The notes beneath the pieces are model-generated. The model was not told the origin of the DNA and did no database searches. It saw only the letters and a program-made list of their open reading frames with translations. Shown piece by piece: positions 41,554 through 50,811 of a stretch of 64,000 bases of DNA. The position numbers were made by a program, and so were the translations under genes. This stretch comes from Microbulbifer sp. ALW1 (GTDB taxonomy: Bacteria > Pseudomonadota > Gammaproteobacteria > Pseudomonadales > Cellvibrionaceae). Each line of letters opens with the position of its first letter. Positions within the stretch are counted from its first letter, which is position 1. The stretch is taken from contig NZ_CP047569.1 of the NCBI RefSeq assembly GCF_009903625.1, positions 2,706,501-2,770,500 on the forward strand. The letters are read 5' to 3'.

Positions 41554-42768
41554 CTACTTCTCCGCCACGTAGACATGCCAGGCGGGTTTTCTCCCGTAAT
41601 CTTCTGTTTTCTCATCGGCTTCGGCGGCACTTGGGAAAATGCTGGTATCGACGACGGCCGTGAGCCCAATAGATGAAAGCTTGTTTCGATCAAAGCCCGC
41701 ACTTTCCATCAGTGCGAACACATCGATATCGTGCATGGTTCCCCAGAAGGGTTCGTTGTTGTTGCGGCTATCCCAGTCGCGCATAAACTGCTCAAACAGC
41801 GGCATTTCGTCGGTGAATTGCGGCTGTTCCACATGCAGCACTCGCCCCCCTTGGCGGGTCAGGCGATAGGTCTCGTTAATCACGTTTGGCAGTGCGGTGG
41901 ATGAGAGCTCGTGCAGGAACATGCAGGTAATGACCAGATCAAAGCTGTCGTCGGCATAGTCCAGGTTTTCCGCATTGGCCTGGCGGAAGGTGATATTTTC
42001 AACCCCAAGCGATTTCGCCCGTGCATGGGCATAGCGGAGCACTGGTGCCGCCACATCTACGGCGACAATCTCCGTTTCAGGGAATGCCTGCGCCAGCGGC
42101 ACTATGTTGTGTCCCACAGTACAGCCCATATCTAGGATGCGTTTCGGCTTGAACCCCAGTTCGGCCTGATCCCTGAGCCATGCCACGATCGCCTGTCCAC
42201 CGCCGTCACTGTACTTCCCGAGCATGCCTGCCGTAGTCACAAAAATACCCGAGTCGTAGTTGGCACCCACGGAGACGTCATCCGCGCAGTACTCTGTGTG
42301 GTAGCACCCGGGCATGCAGTGAATGTCGACTGCAGATACATAGCGTGGGAGAGGGAGGTTTGGGTCCAGTTGCAGCTGTGGGCTACCTGCATTCAGTGCT
42401 GCGGCCCGTTGGTTCAGGTCGTCCCACCGTCGATAACTTAAACTGCGGCCATTTTGCTGGCGCATTTCCATAGTGTTGCGGCGCAGTGAGCTCCAGGTTT
42501 GGTAGTAGGGGTCAACCTCCATCAGTCTCCGAACCTCTTGGCGGGATACCGGCGGGCGCCCCTTGTCTGCGACGAAACGGGGTAGGGCGCGTTTTTCGTA
42601 AGCGGCCTGGACCCCGGGCATCACTTCCTGCGCAAGGTGCATGTTCAGATTGGTGAGAAAATTGAAGCGAGCAGTCTCATCGTGGCTGGCCTCTGGAAAC
42701 ACGCCGTGTTTGCCAATGACATGCCAGCCCGGTGGTGTATTTCTCGACTTGCTGGGCGAACCCGTCAT
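41554..42768 (-). CDS. SAM-dependent methyltransferase with long N-terminal domain
   Basis: 404 aa. ATG 42768 with GGAGG upstream is chosen. The C-terminal half is a class I methyltransferase: KRILDMGCTVGHNIVPLA (motif I), EIVAVDVAAPVLRYA, FDLVITCMFLHEL and GGRVLHVEQP. The first about 200 residues are of unknown type and include a Cys/His-containing patch (VDIHCMPGCYHTEYCADD). It may methylate a carboxyl or hydroxyl group of a pathway compound. Its promoter region holds a symmetric FixK-type box shared with the divergent VOC gene. Confidence 0.82.
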   Translation of the reverse strand: MTGSPSKSRNTPPGWHVIGKHGVFPEASHDETARFNFLTNLNMHLAQEVMPGVQAAYEKRALPRFVADKGRPPVSRQEVRRLMEVDPYYQTWSSLRRNTMEMRQQNGRSLSYRRWDDLNQRAAALNAGSPQLQLDPNLPLPRYVSAVDIHCMPGCYHTEYCADDVSVGANYDSGIFVTTAGMLGKYSDGGGQAIVAWLRDQAELGFKPKRILDMGCTVGHNIVPLAQAFPETEIVAVDVAAPVLRYAHARAKSLGVENITFRQANAENLDYADDSFDLVITCMFLHELSSTALPNVINETYRLTRQGGRVLHVEQPQFTDEMPLFEQFMRDWDSRNNNEPFWGTMHDIDVFALMESAGFDRNKLSSIGLTAVVDTSIFPSAAEADEKTEDYGRKPAWHVYVAEK

Positions 42769-42818
42769 AAATGCCTCCGGCAGGGATTTCCATCGTTGTT
42801 GTGCTATAGCAGTGATCC

Positions 42819-42859
42819 AGTGTAAACAGCCATCACCTGGTCGCCTTGACAATAGTCAA
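42819..42859 (-). promoter_or_regulatory. Symmetric FixK/Anr-type box between methyltransferase and VOC genes
   Basis: TTGAC-AATA-GTCAA at 42846-42859 is a perfect inverted repeat. On the minus strand TACACT (complement of 42819-42824) gives a start near 42812, centre about -41. On the plus strand only a weak TAAGCT (42881-42886) is available. Confidence 0.55.
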
Positions 42860-42929
42860 CCCCTATTTCCAGCGTACCGCTAAGCTTTCTGAACATAAAA
42901 ATCAGGCCAGAAAGCTGGGGTGCACGCTC

Positions 42930-43883
42930 GTGTCGGAAGTCTCTAGTCCCGTGTTGGGACCATCTGTTTTTGCCACTCTGGTGACCCGCGATCTGGACCG
43001 CGCGATTGCGGCCTATGAAACCTTTCTGAGCCTGCAAAAAAGTGCCACTTGCAGCGGAAAAGTGAGTCGGCCCCTGGCTGCCCTTTGGGGGGATTCCGTG
43101 CGGGAGGGGGCACGGCAGTGCCTGCTGGAGAACGCATTGGGTGAGCCCTTTGTCAGGATTGTGGAGGACCGATCTGCGAGTTCAACGACGCCTTTGCACC
43201 ATTACGGCTGGATGGCGCTGGAAGTCGTTGTTGAGGATGTGGACCGGTTGGCGGAGTGTATTGAGCATGAGGGCGGCGGTTCCGGGATGGAGGTGCTTCG
43301 CCCGGCCGCAGACCTCGAACTCTCTGACAAGATTCGTGCGAGCCAGGTCGCCGGTCCCTGTGGGGAGGTCTTGTATCTCACTCGCATTGATGGCGATGTG
43401 CCGCCTTTCGATTTGCCGCGTGCGCGCTGTGCCGTTGATCGGCTGTTCATCCCGGTGGTCAGTGTGCCTGACCGCGAGCAATCGGTGGCTTTTTACTCCC
43501 GCTTCCCGGGTACAAGCTGCCTGAAATTTGATACCCGGATCACCGTCGTCAATCAAACCTTTGGGTTGTCGCTGGAGCAACAGCACCCGGTCGCAACCGT
43601 GTCTTTGCGCGGTCAAAGCCTGATTGAAATCGACCAGCTGGACCCTGCGCAACCTCGCGTTGCGACGGAAGTAAAAATGCCGGCGGGTATTGGCAGCGTG
43701 AGTTTCGAGGTAGAGAGCCTTGCGCAACTAGAGGCGCTCGGCATGTGCTGGCTGCAACCGCCACAAGTGTTATCCGAAGCCCCCTACAACGGTCGCCGTG
43801 TCGCGATCATTCGGGGCACCGCAAATGAGTGGATTGAATTAATCGAGCAGTCGAGGCAGGCCGACTCAAATGATGCGATCTGA
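42930..43883 (+). CDS. VOC-fold (glyoxalase/extradiol dioxygenase-like) two-domain protein
   Basis: 317 aa from GTG 42930 (GGGG nine bases upstream). The longer frame would run through the FixK-type box, so it is not used. Two VOC modules: residues about 10-150 (VFATLVTRDLDRAIAAYETF, HYGWMALEVVVEDVDRL) and about 165-310 (FIPVVSVPDREQSVAFYSRF, GSVSFEVESLAQL). I cannot confirm the metal ligands. The family includes lyases, epimerases and ring-cleaving dioxygenases, so a missing ring-cleavage step could sit here. First gene of a block with imidase-like and PrpD-like genes. Confidence 0.7.
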   Translation: MSEVSSPVLGPSVFATLVTRDLDRAIAAYETFLSLQKSATCSGKVSRPLAALWGDSVREGARQCLLENALGEPFVRIVEDRSASSTTPLHHYGWMALEVVVEDVDRLAECIEHEGGGSGMEVLRPAADLELSDKIRASQVAGPCGEVLYLTRIDGDVPPFDLPRARCAVDRLFIPVVSVPDREQSVAFYSRFPGTSCLKFDTRITVVNQTFGLSLEQQHPVATVSLRGQSLIEIDQLDPAQPRVATEVKMPAGIGSVSFEVESLAQLEALGMCWLQPPQVLSEAPYNGRRVAIIRGTANEWIELIEQSRQADSNDAI

Positions 43884-43969
43884 TTAATCGGACGGATCAG
43901 TCCCGTCGGTTGGTAGCTCAGATCTATCTCACAGAATTTAACGACAGAATTAAGTCACGGAACTACGTT

Positions 43970-44869
43970 ATGCAATATACCTGGCCCAAAGGCGCTCGCC
44001 TGGCACTTTCCATTGTCGTCAATGTGGAAGAGGGCTCCGAAAGCACCGTACTCGATGGGGACCGCGGTCCTGAGCCGGTAGATGAACTGGGTGTGGTTCT
44101 GAAAAAGCCGCTGCGGATGCATGGTAACGAAAGCAACTACGAGTATGGGCTGCGCGAGGGCTGGCCACGCATAAATGCCTTGCTCAAGGAGTTTCAGATT
44201 CGTGCAACCTTTACTGCTGCGGCGGTTTCCCTGGTGCGGGCGCCGGATATTGCCGCGACCATTCGCGAAGATGGACACGAAGCCTGTTCTCACGGTTATC
44301 GCTGGATGCATCAGTTTCACATGGACGAGGAGCAGGAGCGCGAGTTTATCCGCAAGGCAGCCGACTCCATAGAGCAGTCCACTGGCCAGCGTCCGCAGGG
44401 CTGGTTGTCCCGCTACCTGCATACTGAGAATACCCGCCGGCTGTTGCAGGAGGAGGGGTTCCGCTATCACATGGATGATTACAGTGCGGACGCGCCTTTC
44501 TGGGGTGGCGTAGATGGCAGCGCTGAACCCATGGTGATCCTTCCCTACGCCCTCGATTCAAATGATATGAAGTTCTGGACGTCACCTTCATTGACGCCGG
44601 AAAACTGGCTTGCCTATGCCAAGCGCACGTTCGACGTGCTGTATGAAGAAGGTGCAGAGCAGCCACGCATGATGTCGCTGGGTTTGCATCTGAGGATTAT
44701 CGGGCGACCGGGCCGGATCTGGGCACTGCGTGCATTTTTGGAATACGTACGCGAGAAAAGTGATGTTTGGGTGGCGACCCGCGGAGAAATCGCGCAGCAC
44801 TTTGCGCAGGTGTGTGCCGACCAGCCCCCCAGGCCGGAACGACGTGCGCACGCTCTCACGGCCGAGTAA
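43970..44869 (+). CDS. Polysaccharide deacetylase-fold hydrolase, PuuE/cyclic-imidase type, 1
   Basis: 299 aa, no signal peptide, so cytosolic and not a cell-wall enzyme. LALSIVVNVEEGSE and DGHEACSHGYRW (His108) follow the allantoinase PuuE pattern (INYEEGGE, DGHEIASHGYRW), as does GWLSRYLHTENTRRLL. The same subfamily includes bacterial imidase, which opens cyclic imides such as maleimide and succinimide. ATG 43970 after CACGGAAC; an AATTAAGTCAC half-site of the TetR-type element lies just upstream. It ends five bases before the PrpD-like gene. Substrate preference is inferred. Confidence 0.78.
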   Translation: MQYTWPKGARLALSIVVNVEEGSESTVLDGDRGPEPVDELGVVLKKPLRMHGNESNYEYGLREGWPRINALLKEFQIRATFTAAAVSLVRAPDIAATIREDGHEACSHGYRWMHQFHMDEEQEREFIRKAADSIEQSTGQRPQGWLSRYLHTENTRRLLQEEGFRYHMDDYSADAPFWGGVDGSAEPMVILPYALDSNDMKFWTSPSLTPENWLAYAKRTFDVLYEEGAEQPRMMSLGLHLRIIGRPGRIWALRAFLEYVREKSDVWVATRGEIAQHFAQVCADQPPRPERRAHALTAE

Positions 44870-44874
44870 ATACC

Positions 44875-46329
44875 ATGGACGAGTGGGTAGAAAAAATTCT
44901 CGATCACGTCGAATCGACGGAGTTCTCTGACCTGTCACCGCAGGCCGTTGCGGCAACACGTACGTTTGTCCTCGATTCTGTGGGTGTGGGTATCGCTGGC
45001 TCACGGGTGCCGTTCTCTGCGCAGTTGGCGGGGCTCGCGAGCGGCGACTGGGGCGCTGGTGGCGAGCGGAGAACTGGTGGCAAGTGTCAGGCGGCCGCGC
45101 GCGCGTGGAATACCGGTGAGGCCATGTCTGCACCACTAGCAGCAATGCAAAACGCCTATCAGATTCACAATCAGGAGTTTGATTGCGTGCATGAAGCCGC
45201 GGTTGTGCATCCCATGGCCGTCATTCTGGCGAGCCTGCTTGCCCACGCGGAGCGTGAGACGGCGCGACTCCCGGTTAGCGGAGAGCGGTTGATCACCGCC
45301 CTGAATATTGCGGTGGATGTGGCAACCGTTCTCGGTCAGTGTGCCACGCAGCCCATGCGATTCTTCCGGCCGGGCGTTTGCGGTGCACTCGGGGCCGTAG
45401 CCGGCTTGTGCAAGCTCGCCAACTTTGGCCGCGCTCAGACCCGCCATGCGATGGGCATAGCCTTCAGCCAATGCTGCGGCACCATGCAGGCACATTTGGA
45501 AGGATCGTCCACGCTACCCATGCAGGTCGCCTTTAATGCGCGCAATGCAGTGATGGCATTTGATATGGCCGCAGTGGGCCTGGACGGGCCGGCAGAATTT
45601 CTTTCCGGACCCTTTGGGCTCTTCAGCCTGATGGAAGATGCGGGCAATGCGAAAGCGGCATTTACGTTACTCGGAAATGAGTGGCAAATGACGCGAATCA
45701 GCCACAAACCTTTCCCCACCGGACGCGCTGCGCACGGTGGTCTAGATGGCATTATTACCCTGCAATCCACGCATGGATTCACGGTGGATGACATTGATGG
45801 TATTTGCATCAAGGCACCACCGCTGGTGCGCCGTTTGGTAGACCGCCCGGCTCTGTCTGATATGGGCCACAACTACGCCAAACTGTGTATGGGGTACATC
45901 GCCGCAACCTGGTTGCTGACGGGTCGTGTTGACCTCACGGATTACCAGGCGGAGAAGCTTCGCGATCCCGCACGTCTGTCCCTGGCTGCTCATATCAGTA
46001 TGGTTCCCAATGAAGTGACCGATCCAAATGCGCTGGCACCTCAGCGGGTAGAAATACGCCTGCGCGACGGCAGAGAGCTAGCGATGGACTTGCCCGCGGT
46101 TCTCGGGCATCCGCAACGCCGGCTATCCCGTGAACGTCAGTTGGAGAAATTCCGACGTTGCTGCGCGTTGGCGAAGCAGCCTCTACCGGTTGCGCAAGTC
46201 GAGCGCTTGATTGAGGACATCGATCAACTCGAGCACCTTGAAAATGTCGCCAGCCTTGTCGAGAAAATGTGCCATAACTCCACAGTGGTTAATTCGGTAA
46301 TCGCCGAGACTGACCGAGCAATACAGTGA
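44875..46329 (+). CDS. MmgE/PrpD-family protein 1
   Basis: 484 aa, usual length for the 2-methylcitrate dehydratase / cis-aconitate decarboxylase / epimerase family. Seen in LDSVGVGIAGSRVPFS, NAYQIHNQEFDCVHEAAVVHPMAV (split here into its two conserved parts), HAMGIAFSQCCGTMQ and KPFPTGRAAHGGLDGI. It probably dehydrates, decarboxylates or epimerises a tricarboxylate or substituted succinate/malate. ATG 44875 directly behind the deacetylase-fold gene; the in-frame upstream codons overlap that gene and are not used. Confidence 0.85.
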   Translation: MDEWVEKILDHVESTEFSDLSPQAVAATRTFVLDSVGVGIAGSRVPFSAQLAGLASGDWGAGGERRTGGKCQAAARAWNTGEAMSAPLAAMQNAYQIHNQEFDCVHEAAVVHPMAVILASLLAHAERETARLPVSGERLITALNIAVDVATVLGQCATQPMRFFRPGVCGALGAVAGLCKLANFGRAQTRHAMGIAFSQCCGTMQAHLEGSSTLPMQVAFNARNAVMAFDMAAVGLDGPAEFLSGPFGLFSLMEDAGNAKAAFTLLGNEWQMTRISHKPFPTGRAAHGGLDGIITLQSTHGFTVDDIDGICIKAPPLVRRLVDRPALSDMGHNYAKLCMGYIAATWLLTGRVDLTDYQAEKLRDPARLSLAAHISMVPNEVTDPNALAPQRVEIRLRDGRELAMDLPAVLGHPQRRLSRERQLEKFRRCCALAKQPLPVAQVERLIEDIDQLEHLENVASLVEKMCHNSTVVNSVIAETDRAIQ

Positions 46330-46336
46330 GCATCCA

Positions 46337-47737
46337 ATGAGTTACCCGACTTACTACGAAAGTTTTGATTACCCCGCAATGTTGCAGGAGTTTCCGCTGG
46401 GGGATGCGTTGCTCGAACGCTATCAGGGAATGTCTCGCGAAAAATTGCGTGAAGAACAGAATGCCCGGTTTATGAAACTGGTTGCGCGGGGCTGGGAGAT
46501 TCCTTTCTATCAACGGCTTTGGGGCGATGCCGGTGTGCGCCCGCAAGATATTCGCAGTATCGACGATATTGAGCGCCTGCCGGTCTACTCCAAATCCGAC
46601 ATTATGCGCAGTGTGGCGGAGCACCCACCTATTGGCGATTTCAATGGGTTTGAGCACCTGCCTCCGGAGCAGCGCCCGCCGGTTATTTTCCATACCACCA
46701 GCGGTACCACCGGTACGCCGCAGCCCATTGTGTTTGGTGCCCGCGGTCGCGAGGTCCAGGCGCTGCTTGTTGGCCGTTCCTACCGCTTCATGGGCCTGAA
46801 ACCCGCAGCCACGGTACAGTCCTGTTACGGCCACGGCATGATTAATGGCGGACACTATATCCGCGAGTCCGTCAGCCGCTATACCAACGCGCTGTTTCTT
46901 TCCGCTGGTACCGGGGTGGAAACCCGCTCCGTGCAACAGGTCAACCTGATGCATACGTTTGGCGCGAACGTGCTGGTGGGCTTTGCCGATTACATCAAAA
47001 AGCTGGCTGATGTTGCCCGCGCGGAGGGTTTGGAACCGGGTAAAGATATCAATATCGATATGATTATCGGGCATTTGGGGCAGGAGACCCGCGAAGCGTT
47101 GAGCACTGCCTGGGGTGGGGCGGAGCTGTTTGACTGGTACGGGGTAGCCGATACCGGCTGTATTGCGGCAGAAGGGCCAGACCACGACGGATTGTACGTA
47201 TGGGAAGACGCGCAGTACCTGGAAATACTCGACGTCGATTCCGGCAAGGCGGTGGTGCCGGGTGAGCGCGGAAACATGGTGGTGACCTGTCTGTATAAAG
47301 ACGATGTCTACCCGGTGATTCGCTTCAATACCTGCGATGTGACCGAAGAAATCCCAGGTGAAAACACATTTGACCTTCCATTCCGCCGTATCCGCGGTTT
47401 TGTCGGGCGGTCGGACAATATGGTGAAGATCCGCGGGATCAATATCTATCCTCACGGTGTTGGGGGCATGCTGGCCGAGCATCCCGAGTTTGCCGGGGAG
47501 TATTTCTGTCACGCAATCCGCACCCCAGAGGGTCGCGATGAATTTATGGTGACGGCGGAAGTTCAGGTTCCGGAATCGGACTTCGAGGGTTTGCAGTCGG
47601 CATTTGCAGAAACGCTAAAGCGAAAAGTTGGTATCGATGTGCCGGTCAAGTTGGTGGCGGTTGGTGGTACGACGGCACTGACCGAGCTGGATAAGCGCCA
47701 GAAGCCCCTGCGTTTGAAAGATGAGCGCTTTGCCTGA
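46337..47737 (+). CDS. PaaK-type acyl-CoA ligase (phenylacetate-CoA ligase-like)
   Basis: 466 aa. The AMP-binding P-loop is FHTTSGTTGTPQPIVF, followed by SCYGHGMINGGHY, DWYGVADTGCIAAEG and the hinge region GRSDNMVKIRGINIYP. This family activates aryl or alkyl acids with ATP and CoA. Starts 8 bp after the PrpD-like gene in the same operon. A pyrrole or maleate-type acid is the likely substrate from context only. Confidence 0.87.
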   Translation: MSYPTYYESFDYPAMLQEFPLGDALLERYQGMSREKLREEQNARFMKLVARGWEIPFYQRLWGDAGVRPQDIRSIDDIERLPVYSKSDIMRSVAEHPPIGDFNGFEHLPPEQRPPVIFHTTSGTTGTPQPIVFGARGREVQALLVGRSYRFMGLKPAATVQSCYGHGMINGGHYIRESVSRYTNALFLSAGTGVETRSVQQVNLMHTFGANVLVGFADYIKKLADVARAEGLEPGKDINIDMIIGHLGQETREALSTAWGGAELFDWYGVADTGCIAAEGPDHDGLYVWEDAQYLEILDVDSGKAVVPGERGNMVVTCLYKDDVYPVIRFNTCDVTEEIPGENTFDLPFRRIRGFVGRSDNMVKIRGINIYPHGVGGMLAEHPEFAGEYFCHAIRTPEGRDEFMVTAEVQVPESDFEGLQSAFAETLKRKVGIDVPVKLVAVGGTTALTELDKRQKPLRLKDERFA

Positions 47738-47802
47738 TATCCATGTGCAAGGTTGATACTGGTTGTGTCCCCCCTTAAAAAAATAGTGCGAGGAAGTGTT
47801 TC

Positions 47803-49212
47803 TTGATCAGTGAAGATAGCGTTACGCAAAACGTTGATCACGCCTTTTTACTGCAGGATGCCGCCGCTCACGCGGCATTATTGCGGGAAGGGAAGCTGAC
47901 CAGTGTCGCCCTGACGCAGAAAATCCTGTCTGCCATCGAGCAGCTGAATCCCAAGCTGAACTGTTACTTGTCTGTTGATCCTGAAGCTGCGCTGCAGGCG
48001 GCGCAAGCGGCGGACTTGCGCAGAGCGCGGAGGGAGGCGCTTTCTCCCATCGATGGTCTTACCGTGGCGGTGAAAGACAATATCGATGTGAAGGGTTTCG
48101 TCACCACTGCGGGCCTCGGGGTAGCGCTGGATACACCGGCCGCACAACGGGACAGTTTTGTGGTGGAAAAGCTGCGCCGTGCCGGCGCGATCTTGCTTGG
48201 GAAACTCAATCTCCACGAGGCGGCACTCGGCGCCACCAATGACAACTACCATCATGGCCGCTGTATCAATCCTCATCGCGCGAGGTATACCCCTGGTGGC
48301 AGCAGCGGCGGCTCCGGCGCTGCGGTGGCCGCGGGTCTTTGCGCCTTCGCGCTGGGTACAGACACCATGGGGTCGGTACGTATTCCCGCCAGTTACTGCG
48401 GTGTTGCCGGTATCAAGCCGACGCGGGGAGCTGTGAGTATTGGTGGTACCCGCATTCTCAGTCGCCGCCTGGATCACGTGGGGCCCCTGGCACGCAGTGC
48501 CGCGGACCTGGAGATGATCCTTCCGGCAATGGTTGGTTACGATCCGGGCTGCGCGCAATCTTTCCCTGTTTGCCTGCAGAAAGAGCCTGTACAGGTGCAA
48601 AACCTGAACTTCGGATTTGCGGATGTTTCCCGAGGAATGGGCGTGGCTGCAGCGGTAGAGCGGGCCTATCAAAGCGCCCTTGCGATCTTCGCTGCCGCTG
48701 GCGCGCGCCAGTGCGAGCAAGACCTACACAGTCTCGACTGTGCGGCGGCGCGTCGCGCCGGGCTTATTGTGTGCGAAGTGGACCTCTTTGTGGATCAGCA
48801 GCAGGCATTGCGAGAGCACCCGGAATACTTCTCGCCTGCGCTACACAAGCTGATTGCCTACGGTATTGGCAAGGGTGCGGTTGATTTTGCCAGCGCAGAC
48901 CGACGCCTTGATGTCGCTGCGTTAAAGATGGCTAACTGGTTGGAAAGCTGTGATTTTCTACTGCTGCCCACGGCGCCGCAGGGTGCGTTTGATTTCAGTG
49001 AGCCGGCCCCGGCCGGGCAGGCCGATCTCACCAATATGGCGAATATGAGTGGCCACCCCGCGATCAGCGTCCCAATGGGGGTGGATGAAAGCGGCTTGCC
49101 CCTGGGGCTCCAGATTATTGGGCCCCATGGAAGCGACCTCCAACTGACCGCTATTGCGCAGTGGTTTTCCGGCTTCATCTCCCGCCCTCAGCCGCAATTG
49201 GACACCTTTTAA
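47803..49212 (+). CDS. Amidase signature-family hydrolase
   Basis: 469 aa with TTG start after GCGAGGAAG. Catalytic Ser-cisSer-Lys: Lys in LTVAVKDNIDVKG, Ser pair in TPGGSSGGSGAAVAAG and GTDTMGSVRIPASYCG. Not a GatA, since gatB/gatC are absent. It should hydrolyse an amide in the same pathway as the imidase-like and isochorismatase-like enzymes. Its TAA overlaps the TAA of the convergent symporter gene by four bases. Confidence 0.88.
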   Translation: MISEDSVTQNVDHAFLLQDAAAHAALLREGKLTSVALTQKILSAIEQLNPKLNCYLSVDPEAALQAAQAADLRRARREALSPIDGLTVAVKDNIDVKGFVTTAGLGVALDTPAAQRDSFVVEKLRRAGAILLGKLNLHEAALGATNDNYHHGRCINPHRARYTPGGSSGGSGAAVAAGLCAFALGTDTMGSVRIPASYCGVAGIKPTRGAVSIGGTRILSRRLDHVGPLARSAADLEMILPAMVGYDPGCAQSFPVCLQKEPVQVQNLNFGFADVSRGMGVAAAVERAYQSALAIFAAAGARQCEQDLHSLDCAAARRAGLIVCEVDLFVDQQQALREHPEYFSPALHKLIAYGIGKGAVDFASADRRLDVAALKMANWLESCDFLLLPTAPQGAFDFSEPAPAGQADLTNMANMSGHPAISVPMGVDESGLPLGLQIIGPHGSDLQLTAIAQWFSGFISRPQPQLDTF

Positions 49213-50645
49213 CGCATCTGTTCGCCCGCGACCGATACCGGAACGCCGCGTTCGCGCATGGTGAACAGTGCGCAGATTGCAAAGGTGAAAGGGAGTACTC
49301 GTTCTGCAATATCGCCCGGTGTATTGGGTAAGAGGTAGAGCGCAACGGCACTGGTAAAGCCGGTGAGGATCGCAGTGAGAACACCTTCGCCCGTGAGGGG
49401 AACCCCGGCCAGTCGAAGAAACAGGATGGGACCGAAGGCGGAACCGATGGCCACCCAGGCGAACAGGACCCGCTGAAATATACTGCTGGGCAGGCCAATT
49501 GCCAGAGCAATGGCGAGTAGCGCTACCAACAGCATGGCCAGTCTTGAAATCCACAGGGTGTGTCCTGGAAACCGTCGAGCCAGGCCCAGATCGTGGGAAA
49601 CGCAGCTCGCTGCCACCAGTAGCATGCTGTCTGCCGTTGACATGATTGCCGAGAGCACCGCCGCAAGCAGCACGGCCCCCAATACCGGTGGCAGCAGCTC
49701 TGAAGTCAGTAAAAAGAAAATACTTTCTGGATCGCTGACGCCGGGAAGCAAAATGCGGCCCAGTAGACCGAGCAAAAACATGCCGCCAAAAACCAGTGCA
49801 AACCAGACGATGGAAATAACCTGAGCCTGGCGTAAAGCCCGAGCGTCGCGCAGGGCCATAAAGCGGTTCAGCAGGTGTGGCTGGCCATAGGCGCCCACGC
49901 CAACTGCCAGGCCTCCGACAACGAAACCGACCGCGGACAGGCCGAAATTTCCGGCCGTAAACTGCATCGCCAGACTGAGGTCGGAAATGATGAGGGATAG
50001 TCGTATACCCTCTGAGCCACCGGCGGCATGCCAGGCCACAGCCGGAAGCAGGATAGCGGCCATCAGCATCAGCCCGCCCTGAAGGGTGTCGGTGAGGCTT
50101 GCGGCCCAGAAACCTCCGAGGAGGGTGTAGGCAACAATAATCAGACCACCGAGCGCAATGGACTCGGCAGAGGGCAGCGCAAATGTTGTTGCGAAGGTAT
50201 TTCCAGCACCCTGAAACTGGGACGAAATGTAAAAGATAAATGAGAACAGAATGATCGCCGAGGCCGCCAGAGTAATTTGGCGCGCGCGTCTGGGGCTGGC
50301 GCCTTCAGCGAGGAACTCTGTCAAGGTGAGCTGATTGCGTTCGCGGCTGTGCACCATCAGGCGCGGTGCGATCCAGAGCCATGCAACGGCGCAACCGGTG
50401 ACGGCTCCCGCTGCAAGCCACAGTGCTGCAGGGCCCATCACATAGGCCGCGCCGCTCATGCCGAGCAGCGTCCAGGCCGACGCAGAGCTGGCCCCGTAAC
50501 TGATTGCCGCGACTACAGGCCCCAGGTTGCGGCCGCCGAGAAAGAAATCGCTATTACTGCGTGTGCGCCGCTGTGCCCACAGGCCAATGCCCAGTAGTAA
50601 CAGCTTGTAGAGTAGAAGCGTGATAAGGACAGTTTGTGTATGCAT
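49209..50645 (-). CDS. Sodium:solute symporter (SSS family)
   Basis: 478 aa with about 13 helices. SNSDFFLGGRNLGPVVAAISYGASSASAWTLLG is the family start region (variable residues omitted), with FWAASLTDTLQGGLML and VLSAIMSTADSMLLVAASCVSHDL later. Similar to PutP/PanF. It probably imports a small acid or amide with Na+, in keeping with a marine host. Divergent from the enoyl-CoA hydratase operon. Confidence 0.88.
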   Translation of the reverse strand: MHTQTVLITLLLYKLLLLGIGLWAQRRTRSNSDFFLGGRNLGPVVAAISYGASSASAWTLLGMSGAAYVMGPAALWLAAGAVTGCAVAWLWIAPRLMVHSRERNQLTLTEFLAEGASPRRARQITLAASAIILFSFIFYISSQFQGAGNTFATTFALPSAESIALGGLIIVAYTLLGGFWAASLTDTLQGGLMLMAAILLPAVAWHAAGGSEGIRLSLIISDLSLAMQFTAGNFGLSAVGFVVGGLAVGVGAYGQPHLLNRFMALRDARALRQAQVISIVWFALVFGGMFLLGLLGRILLPGVSDPESIFFLLTSELLPPVLGAVLLAAVLSAIMSTADSMLLVAASCVSHDLGLARRFPGHTLWISRLAMLLVALLAIALAIGLPSSIFQRVLFAWVAIGSAFGPILFLRLAGVPLTGEGVLTAILTGFTSAVALYLLPNTPGDIAERVLPFTFAICALFTMRERGVPVSVAGEQMR

Positions 50646-50734
50646 CTTTGTCCCTCGGATTTGTATCGGGCTTGCCGGTTGTCAGTTTTCAGTTGGTGTA
50701 CTTGCAGGTGTGATGCTTTCAGAGTCTACCTTCT

Positions 50735-50775
50735 GATTGATTATAAAGATATGTGTATATAACATTGTAGTGAGG
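50735..50775. promoter_or_regulatory. AT-rich divergent promoter with possible GntR element
   Basis: Within the 166-bp gap between symporter and hydratase genes, TTGATTATAAAGATATGTG and GTATATAACAT stand out. The minus-strand reading contains ATATCTTTATAATC, similar to the ATATC-TTTTTATATC seen at 59256-59270 before the GntR gene. Confidence 0.3.
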
Positions 50776-50811
50776 CGCTGATCCAGGTGCCTCGTTAGGG
50801 AACGGAAACAT

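Noticed and set aside
42846..42929. TTG start for the VOC protein 28 codons upstream
   Set aside because: The region holds a perfect FixK-type inverted repeat, so it is better explained as promoter; the VOC fold begins just after GTG 42930.
47754..47767. Additional Fnr-like box before the amidase gene (TTGATACTGGTTGT)
   Set aside because: The second half-site does not match and the position does not fit a -41.5 promoter.
49209..49212. Overlapping stop codons of amidase and symporter genes as a special regulatory element
   Set aside because: A four-base TTAA overlap of convergent genes is common in compact genomes and needs no special function.
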